Shown here piece by piece: positions 18,367 to 27,255 of a stretch of 64,000 bases of DNA. This DNA comes from Rhodoferax sp. (lineage in GTDB: Bacteria; Pseudomonadota; Gammaproteobacteria; Burkholderiales; Burkholderiaceae_C), in assembly GCF_012927445.1 (NCBI RefSeq), contig NZ_JABBPD010000001.1, positions 434,001 to 498,000 on the forward strand. The letters are read 5' to 3'. The number at the start of each line of letters is the position of its first letter. Within the stretch, counting starts at the first letter, position 1. The notes under the pieces are model-generated. The model was given only the letters and a program-made list of their open reading frames with translations, did not search any database and was not told the DNA's origin. Made by a program: the position numbers and the translations under genes.

Positions 18367-18869
18367 GCCAGCGGACCGGCTGGCAACAGCGTCTGTTTTT
18401 ATTGATGGAGTGGCTCAAGGGCTTTCGCTACATCAAATTTGGGCTGGTTGGCGCCACGGGCACGGTGGTCAACATGACCATTCTTTATCTTGCGCAAGAA
18501 TATTTGTTTGCCGCCATTGCCGCACCGCGCAGCCGGCTTTATGCGTCTCTGGCCCTGGCCATTACGGTGGCCACCATCAACAACTTTACCTGGAACCGGC
18601 TCTGGACTTGGGCCGACCGCTTGCGTGAGGCGGCTGTGCAGATTCAACCCGGTCAAGCTCCGCAGACCGGTGTTTCCGTCTTTTTGGGCCAGCTCGGACG
18701 TTATGCCGTGGCCTCGTGGTTTGGCATCGCCTTGCAGTACGGTCTGACCCTGTGGCTGTCTCATTCCCTGCATTACATGCTGGCCAATGTCATTGCCATT
18801 CTGGTGGCGAGCGTGAGCAACTTTTTGGCCAACGACCGCTGGACCTTTCGCCAACGCTCGGCAAAATAA
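18363..18869 (+). CDS. GtrA-family membrane protein
   Basis: GtrA-like proteins are four-helix membrane proteins thought to flip polyprenyl-phosphate-linked sugars. The start at 18363 overlaps the upstream stop by 4 bp and gives 168 residues. The family signature FIKFGLVGATGTVVNM-type opening is present (YIKFGLVGATGTVVNM), and the last helix ends in NFLANDRWTF, the usual GtrA terminus. It lies between a GT9 transferase and an ArnT-like transferase that would use a polyprenyl-linked sugar, which supports a flippase role. Confidence 0.88.
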   Translation: MSQRTGWQQRLFLLMEWLKGFRYIKFGLVGATGTVVNMTILYLAQEYLFAAIAAPRSRLYASLALAITVATINNFTWNRLWTWADRLREAAVQIQPGQAPQTGVSVFLGQLGRYAVASWFGIALQYGLTLWLSHSLHYMLANVIAILVASVSNFLANDRWTFRQRSAK

Positions 18870-18872
18870 CGC

Positions 18873-20675
18873 ATGCATTTCCAACAACCCAACAACCAAA
18901 CCACTGACACCTCAACGCTGGCCTGGCTGGCCCTGCTGGCACTCGCGGTTGCCGTCTATGCGTTCGGTTTGGGTGGGCAGTACATCCCGAACATCGGGGA
19001 TGAGTTGGTTTACACGCACATTGCGCGCCTGACGGCGGCCTCCAACCACTGGCTGCCGCTGGTGTCCGAACTGGAGCACACGCGCAATACCAAACCACCC
19101 TTGCTGTTTTGGCAGGCCATGGTGGCGGGCGACTGGGGACGCAACTGGCACATGGCCGCGCTGCGCACCCCCAGCCTGATTTACACGCTGCTGTTGGCGG
19201 GCGCAGTGGCCTGGACCGTGCAGAGCATCACCCGCAATTTGCGGACCGCTTGCCTGGCAGCCTGCGTTTACCTCGCCTTTTTCTGCACCTTCCGTTTTGG
19301 CCGACCTTTTTTGACCAGCGCTCCCGAAACCTTCTGGCTGAATGCGCCCATTTTCTGGCTGTTGTGGCAACGCTTGCGCCCAACACCCGCCACGCAAGCG
19401 ACCAGCTTGAGCTGGCTGACCCATATCGGCTTCGGCATGGCCATGGGGCTCGGGCTGGCCTATAAATCGTTTGCCCTGATTGCACCGGCGGCGGCCGCGC
19501 TGTGGTGTGCCCAGCTGGCAAGTTCTCCCACGCTGAGTTGGCGCGTAGCGCTTAAGACCACCGTCAAAGTGAGCCTGAGTGCGGCGATAGCGTTGGGTAT
19601 TTTTGCCTTGTGGTTTGTGTTGGACCCAGACCCGGGCGCAGTGTGGCAAGAATTCATCATCGCTGAAAACGCGGGCAAGTTGTCCAACAGTCTGGGCTAC
19701 TGGCATGTCGCGTTGCTGGGTGGCGGTGTCAGCATGTGGGCGCAACTGCTGGCTTATGCGCAAAATGCAGGGCTGCTGGCGTTCGTCGTCCTGGGGCTGA
19801 TGTGGACGGGGCTCAGGCTGGGGTTCCAGACCTGGCGCGCACGAGAAAACGCCGACCACACCAAGCTGTCACCACACTTATTGATCTTGCTGGCCTGGCT
19901 GGCCGTCTGGCTGATCGTGTTTACGCTGCCCAGTCAGCGTTCGGCACGCTATGTCGTCCCCGCCATGCCGGCCATGGCGATGTTGATCGCCCTCTACTGG
20001 GGCCGCATTGGCCGTGGCTGGTTTTTATTGTCTTTACTGCTGTGCGGGATCTTGATTGGCGGTCTGGGTCGCATCGCCTGGGCGGCGCATGACGTCGGCA
20101 TCGGCACGACCCTCGAACTGAGCGCCACCCTGCTGGCGGTCACCGCCAGTCTTCTTGTCGTCATCGGTGGATTGGTGAAACCCGCCTGGACGCGGGCTTG
20201 TACCGTGGCCGCAACGTTGGCGGTTTACGCCTGTTTCAGCTTGACCACGGCACCGTTGAATGGCGCCGCCGGGCATTATCCGGCTGAGGTGATAGCCAAG
20301 CTTCAGCAGGCCCGGATCGCCGTGCCGAACAACTTCAACGGCGAATTTGAGCGCTTTCAGTTTGTACTGCCGGGCAACCAGTTTGTGCCCTACGACAGCG
20401 AAGGTCGGGCGGCGTCTCACGCCATCGGGACCGCCGGGGAACTCAGCCGTCTGCTGGCCAGCCACGATGCCGTTATCTGGCTGCAAGCGGAACCCACCGA
20501 ACTGGCACCGCCCTGCGTGCCGGGCTGCACTGTATTGGGAACGCGCTGGGAAGTGAAAGGACGCCACCAGAGTGGCGAAATCAATCTGGCCAACCTCTGG
20601 TACCCGCAAAGCTGGCTGTTCAGACGCGAGTGGCTGGTAGCCACTTCCCCGCCAGCCAGCGCCGCGCCACACTGA
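18873..20675 (+). CDS. ArnT/PMT-like polyprenyl-phosphate-sugar glycosyltransferase
   Basis: A 600-residue multi-helix protein of the GT-C type. The first external loop has the conserved acidic pair in NIGDELVYTHIARL and the loop TRNTKPPLLFW, both typical of ArnT-like enzymes that transfer a sugar from a polyprenyl carrier to lipid A or another acceptor on the periplasmic side. A C-terminal soluble domain begins near residue 460. It starts three bases after the GtrA gene. Its tail overlaps the tail of the convergent membrane-protein gene by 56 bp. Donor and acceptor are unknown. Confidence 0.85.
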   Translation: MHFQQPNNQTTDTSTLAWLALLALAVAVYAFGLGGQYIPNIGDELVYTHIARLTAASNHWLPLVSELEHTRNTKPPLLFWQAMVAGDWGRNWHMAALRTPSLIYTLLLAGAVAWTVQSITRNLRTACLAACVYLAFFCTFRFGRPFLTSAPETFWLNAPIFWLLWQRLRPTPATQATSLSWLTHIGFGMAMGLGLAYKSFALIAPAAAALWCAQLASSPTLSWRVALKTTVKVSLSAAIALGIFALWFVLDPDPGAVWQEFIIAENAGKLSNSLGYWHVALLGGGVSMWAQLLAYAQNAGLLAFVVLGLMWTGLRLGFQTWRARENADHTKLSPHLLILLAWLAVWLIVFTLPSQRSARYVVPAMPAMAMLIALYWGRIGRGWFLLSLLLCGILIGGLGRIAWAAHDVGIGTTLELSATLLAVTASLLVVIGGLVKPAWTRACTVAATLAVYACFSLTTAPLNGAAGHYPAEVIAKLQQARIAVPNNFNGEFERFQFVLPGNQFVPYDSEGRAASHAIGTAGELSRLLASHDAVIWLQAEPTELAPPCVPGCTVLGTRWEVKGRHQSGEINLANLWYPQSWLFRREWLVATSPPASAAPH

Positions 20676-21333
20676 TCAGCCAACCGACCTGAAGCGCAAT
20701 CCATAACCACGGGTCGATCAGCGCATCCCACAGGTTGCCGGTGGGCAAACGGGTCAGCACAAACAGGGTCAAGACACACAGCATCAACAGCGGACCGACC
20801 AGACCCGGCACCTTTCGATTTACCCCCGCCGTGCCCGCCACCACCCAGAGCAAGGTGGCGAACACAGCCACCGCACCCAAGGCGGCTGAACCAAAGCCCC
20901 ACGCGTAGACCGACACCGGCAGCCAGGCCAGCGTGTCCAACAACAACACCCAACCCAGCACGAAGCCAGTCGCGCCCAGCATGGTCAGGCGACGGGCGAG
21001 AGGTGGGGCCATCGGGATTCCCGGCTCTGCTTCCCGCCGCGCACAGCTTAAAAACCACGTCAGACAAATGACGGCACTCGTCAAGCTGGGCGTTTGAAAC
21101 GCCAGCCCCAGCCAATAAGCCGGCGATGCGTTGCCCGGCACCAGCGTCCATGCCATCACCAATAAACTCAACCCCAACCGATAGGGACGTGCCAGCTTGC
21201 CCGCCATCAGCAGGGTGCCACTGCCCAACACGATGGCCCACACCAGATGCAGGGCCACCCGCATCGCCGTGGGACTGGGCAACACCGGGTTCTCCGTTGA
21301 CAGCAAGGTGTTCAGAAATGCGCTCATGTTCAT
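20620..21333 (-). CDS. Predicted multi-pass inner-membrane protein
   Basis: No family recognised. The 237 residues hold six or seven hydrophobic helices (for example VALHLVWAIVLGSGTLLMAG and LGATGFVLGWVLLLDTLAWL), with few charged residues between them. The start is at 21333 or, two codons on, at 21327; a longer frame would overlap the upstream gene. It follows the sialidase-like gene by 14 bp, so the two form a pair that faces the glycosyltransferase unit. A role in surface glycan handling is inference from context only. Confidence 0.7.
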   Translation of the reverse strand: MNMSAFLNTLLSTENPVLPSPTAMRVALHLVWAIVLGSGTLLMAGKLARPYRLGLSLLVMAWTLVPGNASPAYWLGLAFQTPSLTSAVICLTWFLSCARREAEPGIPMAPPLARRLTMLGATGFVLGWVLLLDTLAWLPVSVYAWGFGSAALGAVAVFATLLWVVAGTAGVNRKVPGLVGPLLMLCVLTLFVLTRLPTGNLWDALIDPWLWIALQVGWLISVARRWLAGKWLPATRV

Positions 21334-21347
21334 ACCGTGATGCGGTC

Positions 21348-22532
21348 TCAGTGTTTGGCAGGTGACAAGGAAAACCGTTGCCAGCCAATGCGCTGGCGCT
21401 GGTCGGTGTAACTCACCCACAAGCTGTCGTCCGCCCAGGCCAGTGCCGGGTAAGAGAACTCATCAGAGCCCGCGCCGTGCGCCAGCCCTTGGGCCAAAGA
21501 CCAGGTCCGGCCATCGACGGAGGCACTCAAATCCAGCGTCGTGCGGGCATGTGGCGACGAGTTGTGGGCTAAAAATAGATGCCCAGGCGCCACGGCCAGC
21601 CCCGCCACGGACGAGTCCGTATTAACCAGTGCCAAATCGGGCAAATCGACCCAGTGCTGTCCGCTGTCACTGGTTTGGGCCACCGCCACCTTGCCCACCG
21701 GGCTCTGATCGCGCATCAGCGCCAGCCAGTGGGAATCGCTCACTATCAACAGCGTCGGCTGCAGCAGATGGGTGCGACGGGAAATTCGGACCATGCTTTT
21801 GAACTCCCCATTAGCGTCAAAGCGCAAGGCGACCGGGTATTTGATGCCCAGTTCGAAATGCACCGGCAGCACCATGCCGCCATCGGCCAACGGCAACGGC
21901 GCCGCGCGCACCAGAAAACTGGTGTTCCACAGCCATGACAGGGGCAACACCCGCACCACGTCAAACGACAGCGCCGCAAAGTCCTGGCCCGCATTGCTCT
22001 GGCGCAAATGCACAATGCGCGCCGCCGCCCAGCCGCCCAGGCCGGTCGCCACCACAAACAGATGAATCTTGCCCTGCCGATCGAGCCAGGCCACCGGATT
22101 GCCCAGCCGCCGTACGCCCCACCCCAGTGACTCGCCCATGGCCAAGCGGTTGACCACAAAACGCGCCGCGCTCCATTGCTGCGTGGCACGGTCAAATTGT
22201 GCGGCGGCAATCTGCACATCGGGGGCGCTTTCGCGCGTGCCGGCAAACCAGAACGCCATCAGGGTGGACGGGTGCGCGGCCGGCATTGCCAGCAGGCTGC
22301 TGGCGTGGGCCGCCGGTGTGTTGGCGGGCATGGGAATGTAGCCACGACCGACCGGCACCAGCGCACGCCCTGTCGCTGTGATTTCTGCGGTGGGCCACAC
22401 GGCTTGTGCCAAGGGCGTCACGTCGGCGCGACGCCCCACATCCAGCCCAATCAAAGCGGCGCAGATCAGCAGACCGCCGAGGAGTCGTGAGCCAAAGAAA
22501 CGGGTAACAGCGGCAATCAAGGAATCAGGCAT
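21348..22532 (-). CDS. Sialidase-like (BNR/beta-propeller) secreted or anchored protein
   Basis: The start at 22532 gives 394 residues with an N-terminal hydrophobic segment (LLGGLLICAALIGL), then repeats of the type found in sialidase propellers: SxDxGxxW-like boxes appear as TSDSGQHWVDLP and SVDGRTWSLAQ, and the C-terminus has SYPALAWADDSLWVSYTDQR. These support the exo-alpha-sialidase superfamily (BNR_2 type). Whether it cleaves sialic acid is not shown, since many members act on other glycans or only bind them. It is paired with a membrane protein and adjoins glycosyltransferase genes. Confidence 0.75.
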   Translation of the reverse strand: MPDSLIAAVTRFFGSRLLGGLLICAALIGLDVGRRADVTPLAQAVWPTAEITATGRALVPVGRGYIPMPANTPAAHASSLLAMPAAHPSTLMAFWFAGTRESAPDVQIAAAQFDRATQQWSAARFVVNRLAMGESLGWGVRRLGNPVAWLDRQGKIHLFVVATGLGGWAAARIVHLRQSNAGQDFAALSFDVVRVLPLSWLWNTSFLVRAAPLPLADGGMVLPVHFELGIKYPVALRFDANGEFKSMVRISRRTHLLQPTLLIVSDSHWLALMRDQSPVGKVAVAQTSDSGQHWVDLPDLALVNTDSSVAGLAVAPGHLFLAHNSSPHARTTLDLSASVDGRTWSLAQGLAHGAGSDEFSYPALAWADDSLWVSYTDQRQRIGWQRFSLSPAKH

Positions 22533-22709
22533 TGCACATTGCGAATGGGTGGTCGTAGCGCCCGGTAGCAACAGGACGGAGAGTGAGAGGGTGGTGGCCC
22601 TATCTTAATGTCAATTGATCTCTCTTTTTCTGATGGAAGAGCGGGCTTCACCAAGCCCGTGCGCAACTACGGTTGCAGCATGTTTTTGTTACTTATTTAT
22701 ACAAATAAT

Positions 22710-22757
22710 GGCTGTAGCCGCCGTCCATATTGCACAACCAGCTATATTTAATATAGC
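22710..22757 (-). repeat. 48-bp dispersed element, copy H
   Basis: On the minus strand: GCTAT-N7-ATAGC, TTGTGCA, GGCTACAGCC, aligned without gaps to the other copies. It is the only copy between divergent genes (sialidase-like and MlaE-like), in a 297-bp gap where I see nothing else recognisable. Confidence 0.82.
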
Positions 22758-22829
22758 AAACTCAAGTTACCCTGCTGTATTTAAAGCACCTTACCATTTC
22801 AAACGGACCCACCTCGTTATCATCCGCCC

Positions 22830-23627
22830 ATGCCACCCAGTTCATCCTCCTACCTTGACACCGACGCGTGGGGCCGTGCCCTGCTGCGCGGGGCGGCCAG
22901 TTGGTGGCACCTGGTTCACTTTGGGGCCATGGTGCTGGTGATGGCGCTGTCGCCCTCGACCTACAACCGGGCCAACCGCGCCACCACGTCCCGCTACATT
23001 TACGCCAGCACCTGGCAGGTGTTGCCATGGTTCACGGCGCTGGCCGCCCTGCTCAGTCTGGTGTTGATTCGCATCGTGGTCGTCACGGCCCTGAGTTATG
23101 GCCTGTCGCAATACGCCTTGCAGATGGTGGTGCGTGTGCTGGTGCTGGAACTGATACCGTTGTCGGCGGCCCTGTTTGTCGCCTTGCGCGCCGGCCTGAC
23201 GTTCAACGCCAGTCTGGGCGTCACCCCGTTGAAGTCCTTCGCCGAGCCGTCGCCCCCACTGAGTCTGGCCAGCTTGCGCCACGAGTATGTGCCGCGCGTG
23301 ATGGCCAGCACTTTTGCGGTACTGACCTTGGCCATGCTCAGCAGTGTGATCGCACTGGTGCTGGCCTACCTCACGGTGTACGGCTTGACCCTCTGGGGCC
23401 TGCCGGGCTACACGCGCACGGTTGGCCAGGTGTTCGACGCAGCGGTCACTCTGGGTTTTGTCCTCAAAACCATTCTCTTCAGTCTGGCGGTAGCCGTGGT
23501 ACCCATGGCCGCCCGGCTGGACCCCTACCAAAGCGCGACCGAGGACACGGTGCAACCCGGTGCGGTGCGCCTGTTTTTGGTACTACTATTGATTGAAGCC
23601 GCCTCCCTGGTGGTCAAGTACATCTGA
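22830..23627 (+). CDS. MlaE-family ABC transporter permease
   Basis: Inner-membrane permease of an MCE-type lipid transporter. The 265 residues show five or six hydrophobic helices and the family pattern RIVVVTALSYGLSQYALQMVVRVLVLELIPLSAALFVALRAGL, here quoted only as family-like helices with the ELIPLSAALFVALR core. Such permeases work with an MlaF ATPase and an MlaD-like MCE protein to move phospholipids between membranes. The MCE protein gene follows after 14 bp, but no ATPase gene is present on either side. Confidence 0.87.
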   Translation: MPPSSSSYLDTDAWGRALLRGAASWWHLVHFGAMVLVMALSPSTYNRANRATTSRYIYASTWQVLPWFTALAALLSLVLIRIVVVTALSYGLSQYALQMVVRVLVLELIPLSAALFVALRAGLTFNASLGVTPLKSFAEPSPPLSLASLRHEYVPRVMASTFAVLTLAMLSSVIALVLAYLTVYGLTLWGLPGYTRTVGQVFDAAVTLGFVLKTILFSLAVAVVPMAARLDPYQSATEDTVQPGAVRLFLVLLLIEAASLVVKYI

Positions 23628-23641
23628 ACGCTCTGACGCCC

Positions 23642-24589
23642 ATGGAACCCCAACCCGAATCCCCATCGCCGTCCCCGTCGGCCATCGCCCGCGTCGAACG
23701 CAAGGCCATTTTGTTGCTGATCCTGATCTCGACACTGGTGCTTGGTTTTCTGCTTTATGTGATGTATGCGCGTGGCGTGTTCGAGAGCACGCAGCAACTG
23801 GTGCTGATCTCCGACGACGCCGAAGGCGTCATCGTCGGCATGGACCTGACGTTTGCGGGCTTTCCGATTGGGCGCGTGCGGCGCATTGAACTGGCGCCCG
23901 ATGGCAAGGCCCGCATGGTGATTGACGTGCCGCGCAAAGATGCCCACTGGCTGCGCACCTCCAGCATCTTCACCATGGAACGCGGCATGGTGGGCGAAAC
24001 CCACATCCGCGCCTTCAGCGGCATCCTGGCCGACCCGCCCTTGCCCGAAAATTCGGAGCGTACCGTACTGCGCGGTGATACCAGCGCCGAAATTCCGCGC
24101 CTGGTGGCCACCACCCGGGCGCTGCTGGAAAACCTGGAGAACATGACGGGACCGGAGTCCAGCATCAACACCAGCCTGGGGCACCTGAATACCGTAACAG
24201 AGCGGCTGAGCGGTCGCTATGGCATGCTGACCGGCGTCATGGGAAGTGAAGAGAACGCAAAAAAAATCATCGCCACGTTGGACCGCACCAATGCGCTGCT
24301 GGCCAAGACGGATCAGCGCATCTATGGCCCCAATGGCGTGATGGACGGCACGCAGGCCGCCGTCACCCAGCTCAATGCCGTATTGAAGGAGGCCAGTGCC
24401 AGCCTGAAAAAGGTGGACGCCGTCCTGGCCGAAGCGCAGGCTGTGGGCGCCAATGCCCGCGTCGCCAGCACGGACCTGGGCGCGCTGCGCGCCGAGGTGG
24501 AAATCAGCCTGCGCAAAGTCAGCCAACTGGTGGACGAAGTGAACCGCAAGTGGCCCTTTGCCCGCGACACGGAGCTCAAACTGCCATGA
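23642..24589 (+). CDS. MlaD-like MCE domain protein
   Basis: Periplasmic lipid-binding MCE protein anchored by one N-terminal helix (about residues 20-40, AILLLILISTLVLGFLLYVM). The MCE domain spans about residues 45-125 and contains the usual GMDLTFAGFPIGRVRRI core. The remainder is helical and could form the long C-terminal coiled region seen in single-domain MCE proteins. It follows the MlaE-like gene and overlaps the lipoprotein gene (ATGA). Confidence 0.88.
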   Translation: MEPQPESPSPSPSAIARVERKAILLLILISTLVLGFLLYVMYARGVFESTQQLVLISDDAEGVIVGMDLTFAGFPIGRVRRIELAPDGKARMVIDVPRKDAHWLRTSSIFTMERGMVGETHIRAFSGILADPPLPENSERTVLRGDTSAEIPRLVATTRALLENLENMTGPESSINTSLGHLNTVTERLSGRYGMLTGVMGSEENAKKIIATLDRTNALLAKTDQRIYGPNGVMDGTQAAVTQLNAVLKEASASLKKVDAVLAEAQAVGANARVASTDLGALRAEVEISLRKVSQLVDEVNRKWPFARDTELKLP

Positions 24590-25305
24590 CACCCCGCTTG
24601 ATCTTGCCGACCCGACTGGCCCGTGCCACCGTTTTCAGTGCCGCCCTGCTGTTGGCCGCGTGTGCCAGCGGCCCGGTTACGCCCGACTGGCAAGCCAATG
24701 GATTTGCCGCGCTGAAGGGTTTTTCAACCGCGTACCTGAACGGCAATACCCGCCTGGCCGACTTTGAGTTTGCCCGCGCCAAAACCGAAATCAGCAGCAC
24801 CGGCCGCGCTGATTTGCTCGCCCGTGCCGAGCTGACGCGTTGCGCCGTGCGCGTGGCCAGCCTTGAATTTGACAACTGTGCTGGCTATCAGCCCCTGGCG
24901 CAGGATGCACCGGCCAGCGAGCAGGCCTATGCCGCTTACCTGACGGGGCACTGGGCAGGACTGAACACCGCCTTGTTGCCGGCGCAGCATCGGGCCCTCG
25001 TGCAGCAGGCGGCGGTCGCCCCAGCGGCGACCAGTCCGACCCCGACGCGCAGCGTGCTGGACAGCCTGGAAGACCCGCTGGCGCGCCTGATCGCGGCCGG
25101 GGTTCTGTTGCAAAGCAGCCGATTAACCCCGGCTGATATCACGACCGCCACTGAGACGGCCTCCCGCCAAGGGTGGCGCCGCCCGCTGCTGGCCTGGCTC
25201 GGAGTACAACACCAGCGCGCCAGCGAAACCGGCGACCGTGATGCGGCCGCCCGCCTCCAGCGGCGTATTGACCTGGTCTTGCAGGCCAGCCCTAAAACTC
25301 AGTGA
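24586..25305 (+). CDS. Lipoprotein of an MCE transport operon, function unknown
   Basis: The start overlaps the MCE gene stop by 4 bp. The 239 residues begin with a lipoprotein signal and lipobox LLAAC at Cys26. The body is alanine-rich and predicted helical, possibly with repeat-like helical hairpins. No domain recognised. Outer-membrane lipoproteins are commonly encoded at the end of MCE operons (for example PqiC), so a role as outer-membrane partner is plausible but not shown. Its end overlaps the convergent MFS gene by 7 bp. Confidence 0.75.
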   Translation: MTPRLILPTRLARATVFSAALLLAACASGPVTPDWQANGFAALKGFSTAYLNGNTRLADFEFARAKTEISSTGRADLLARAELTRCAVRVASLEFDNCAGYQPLAQDAPASEQAYAAYLTGHWAGLNTALLPAQHRALVQQAAVAPAATSPTPTRSVLDSLEDPLARLIAAGVLLQSSRLTPADITTATETASRQGWRRPLLAWLGVQHQRASETGDRDAAARLQRRIDLVLQASPKTQ

Positions 25306-26537
25306 GCTGAATGTGCGACTGTTTGACCGATGCCCGGCCAACGGTGACGCAGAACCAGCCAGGCACTCAGGCCGATGCACATCATGCCCAGTGAAGCCGC
25401 GGCCAGCATCACCGTGGAATGCATGACCAGCGGTGCAATCACACCGGCCACCAGACCATTGGCGGACGAACCAATGAACGCCTGCAATGAAGACGCCATG
25501 CCCCGTCGCTCCGGGTGCAGGTCCAGCACCAGCAGTGTCACCACCGGCACCATCATGGCCCAGCCGAAGGAAAAGATGGCAATCGGAAACATTGCCCATG
25601 ACACATGGGCTGTGAACAGCAGATTGGCCGCCAGATTGAGCAGGGCAATCAGCAGCATGATCAAAAAACCATACTTGATCTGCTGCTTGGGCGGCATTTT
25701 TCCGGCCATGCGGCCACTGACCCAGGCGCCGCCCATGATGCCGCTGATGGACAACACGAAGAACCAGAAAAACTGCGTCGGCGCCAGCGCCAGATGCTCC
25801 CCAAGAAAGGCCGGCGCCGACAGGATGTACAAAAACATGCCGTTGAACGGCACGCCGCTGGCCAGCGCCAACAGCACAAAACGCGGGTCACGCCCCAACT
25901 GCCAATAACCCTGCAGCAAGTTGCTGACCTTGAGCGGCTGCCGATGCGAGAGGTGCAGGGTCTCGGGCAGCAGCTTGAAATTGGCAAACCACAGCGTGAC
26001 GCCCACAGCCGTCAGAAACCAGAAAATACTGTGCCAGTTGAGGTGCACAAACAACCAGCCGCCCACGATCGGCGCAATGGCCGGGGCAACCCCGAAATAA
26101 ATGGTGATCTGGCTCATCACCTTTTGCGCCTGGGTCGGGTCAAACATGTCGCGCACCACGGCGCGGGCCACCACAATGCCAGCACCGGTGGACAGACCCT
26201 GCATCGCCCGGAAGAACACCAATTGGCCAATGCTTTGCGACAGCGCACAGCCTGCCGACGCGAGCGTGAAGGCCGCCAAGCCCCACAACACCACCGGCCG
26301 CCGCCCCAGACTGTCTGAAATCGCGCCGTGAAACAGGCTCATGAAGGCAAAGCCGAACAGATAAGCCGACAGCGTCTGCTGCATCTCCACCGGCGTCGCC
26401 CCCAGCGATTGGGCAATGCCCGAAAAAGCGGGAATATAGGTGTCAATCGAAAACGGGCCGAGCATGCCCAGCACGGCCAGCAAAACCGCCAGCGCCCAGC
26501 GCGGCGCGCGCCAGAGTTCTTTAGCGTCCGGGTTCAT
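25299..26537 (-). CDS. MFS drug efflux transporter, Bcr/CflA family
   Basis: A 412-residue twelve-helix major facilitator. The family features are seen in the first half: GMLGPFSIDTYIPAF, QQTLSAYLFGFAFMSLFHG, and the motif A region DSLGRRPVVLWG, followed by GLSTGAGIVVARAVVRD, which is the Bcr/CflA signature. Members export chloramphenicol, bicyclomycin or other small compounds; the substrate here is unknown. It lies 6 bp after the CopD-like gene and is probably co-transcribed with it. Confidence 0.9.
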   Translation of the reverse strand: MNPDAKELWRAPRWALAVLLAVLGMLGPFSIDTYIPAFSGIAQSLGATPVEMQQTLSAYLFGFAFMSLFHGAISDSLGRRPVVLWGLAAFTLASAGCALSQSIGQLVFFRAMQGLSTGAGIVVARAVVRDMFDPTQAQKVMSQITIYFGVAPAIAPIVGGWLFVHLNWHSIFWFLTAVGVTLWFANFKLLPETLHLSHRQPLKVSNLLQGYWQLGRDPRFVLLALASGVPFNGMFLYILSAPAFLGEHLALAPTQFFWFFVLSISGIMGGAWVSGRMAGKMPPKQQIKYGFLIMLLIALLNLAANLLFTAHVSWAMFPIAIFSFGWAMMVPVVTLLVLDLHPERRGMASSLQAFIGSSANGLVAGVIAPLVMHSTVMLAAASLGMMCIGLSAWLVLRHRWPGIGQTVAHSAH

Positions 26538-26543
26538 CCCGCA

Positions 26544-27020
26544 TCAAACCGATGCGCCCAGCAGCGTGATCGCCACAATCACCACGCCAATCGCCAGATT
26601 CACCATCACCCAGGTGCGAATACTCGCCAGTGCCGCGCCGCCCGCCGGCCAAGCCGAGGCTGTCACCGCTTGGCTGAGACGCTTGTACAGCACAAAGCGA
26701 ATGTGGCCAAAGATAGCCACCATCACCAGCCCCAGCGCGGCCATCACGATCCACTCCAGCGGCATGCTGACCTTGATCCCTGATTGCGCCGCAGCCCGGC
26801 CCATGCGGCCCATCATCCACAGGCCACTGCCCAGTACCAGTCCGGCGGCCACCAGCACCGCGTTAAAGAAGCGTCCCAGCACATCGTGCATCAAGCGCAC
26901 CCGATCAGGCGCGGCCAACGCAGCGGCCGCCGGACGCAAAAAGAACGGCACAAACACCATGCCCCCAATCCAGACAATGACCGACAGCAGGTGAATGGTT
27001 TTTAAGATGGCGTAAAACAT
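26544..27020 (-). CDS. CopD-family integral membrane protein
   Basis: A 158-residue protein with four hydrophobic helices. The opening ILKTIHLLSVIVWIGGMVFVPFF is typical of the CopD/YggA-like domain, with a histidine and a WxGG motif in helix 1, and a second histidine pair further on (GHIRF). Relatives are linked to copper resistance or serve as heme-like membrane proteins, but most are uncharacterised. It precedes the MFS gene in the same direction. Function uncertain. Confidence 0.8.
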   Translation of the reverse strand: MFYAILKTIHLLSVIVWIGGMVFVPFFLRPAAAALAAPDRVRLMHDVLGRFFNAVLVAAGLVLGSGLWMMGRMGRAAAQSGIKVSMPLEWIVMAALGLVMVAIFGHIRFVLYKRLSQAVTASAWPAGGAALASIRTWVMVNLAIGVVIVAITLLGASV

Positions 27021-27212
27021 GAATGGGGATGAGTGGGGGTTGTATTAAAAAAGCAACGCTCATGATGCCATGCCCAAGCCAACGCTGCATTCGTTACGGG
27101 ACAAACAGGCTTGGACAAGCCGCGTAGCGCGTTCCAAACAGAAGCCAAGCTACCTGTTGTCCTCTCTTGAGCTAGACCTGATTTTGGTAGGAGTTTAGCT
27201 GGCACCTAATTT

Positions 27213-27235
27213 AAGATGTATTATTAATATATCTT
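27213..27235. promoter_or_regulatory. NsrR-type operator before hmp
   Basis: AAGATGTATTA-T-TAATATATCTT is an 11-1-11 inverted repeat with one mismatch and matches the known NsrR half-site AAGATGYATTT. It lies 20 bp before the hmp start, where bound repressor would block transcription. NsrR is the NO-sensing Fe-S repressor; its gene is not in this window. Confidence 0.85.
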
Positions 27236-27255
27236 AAATTTCAGAGCTCATCACC

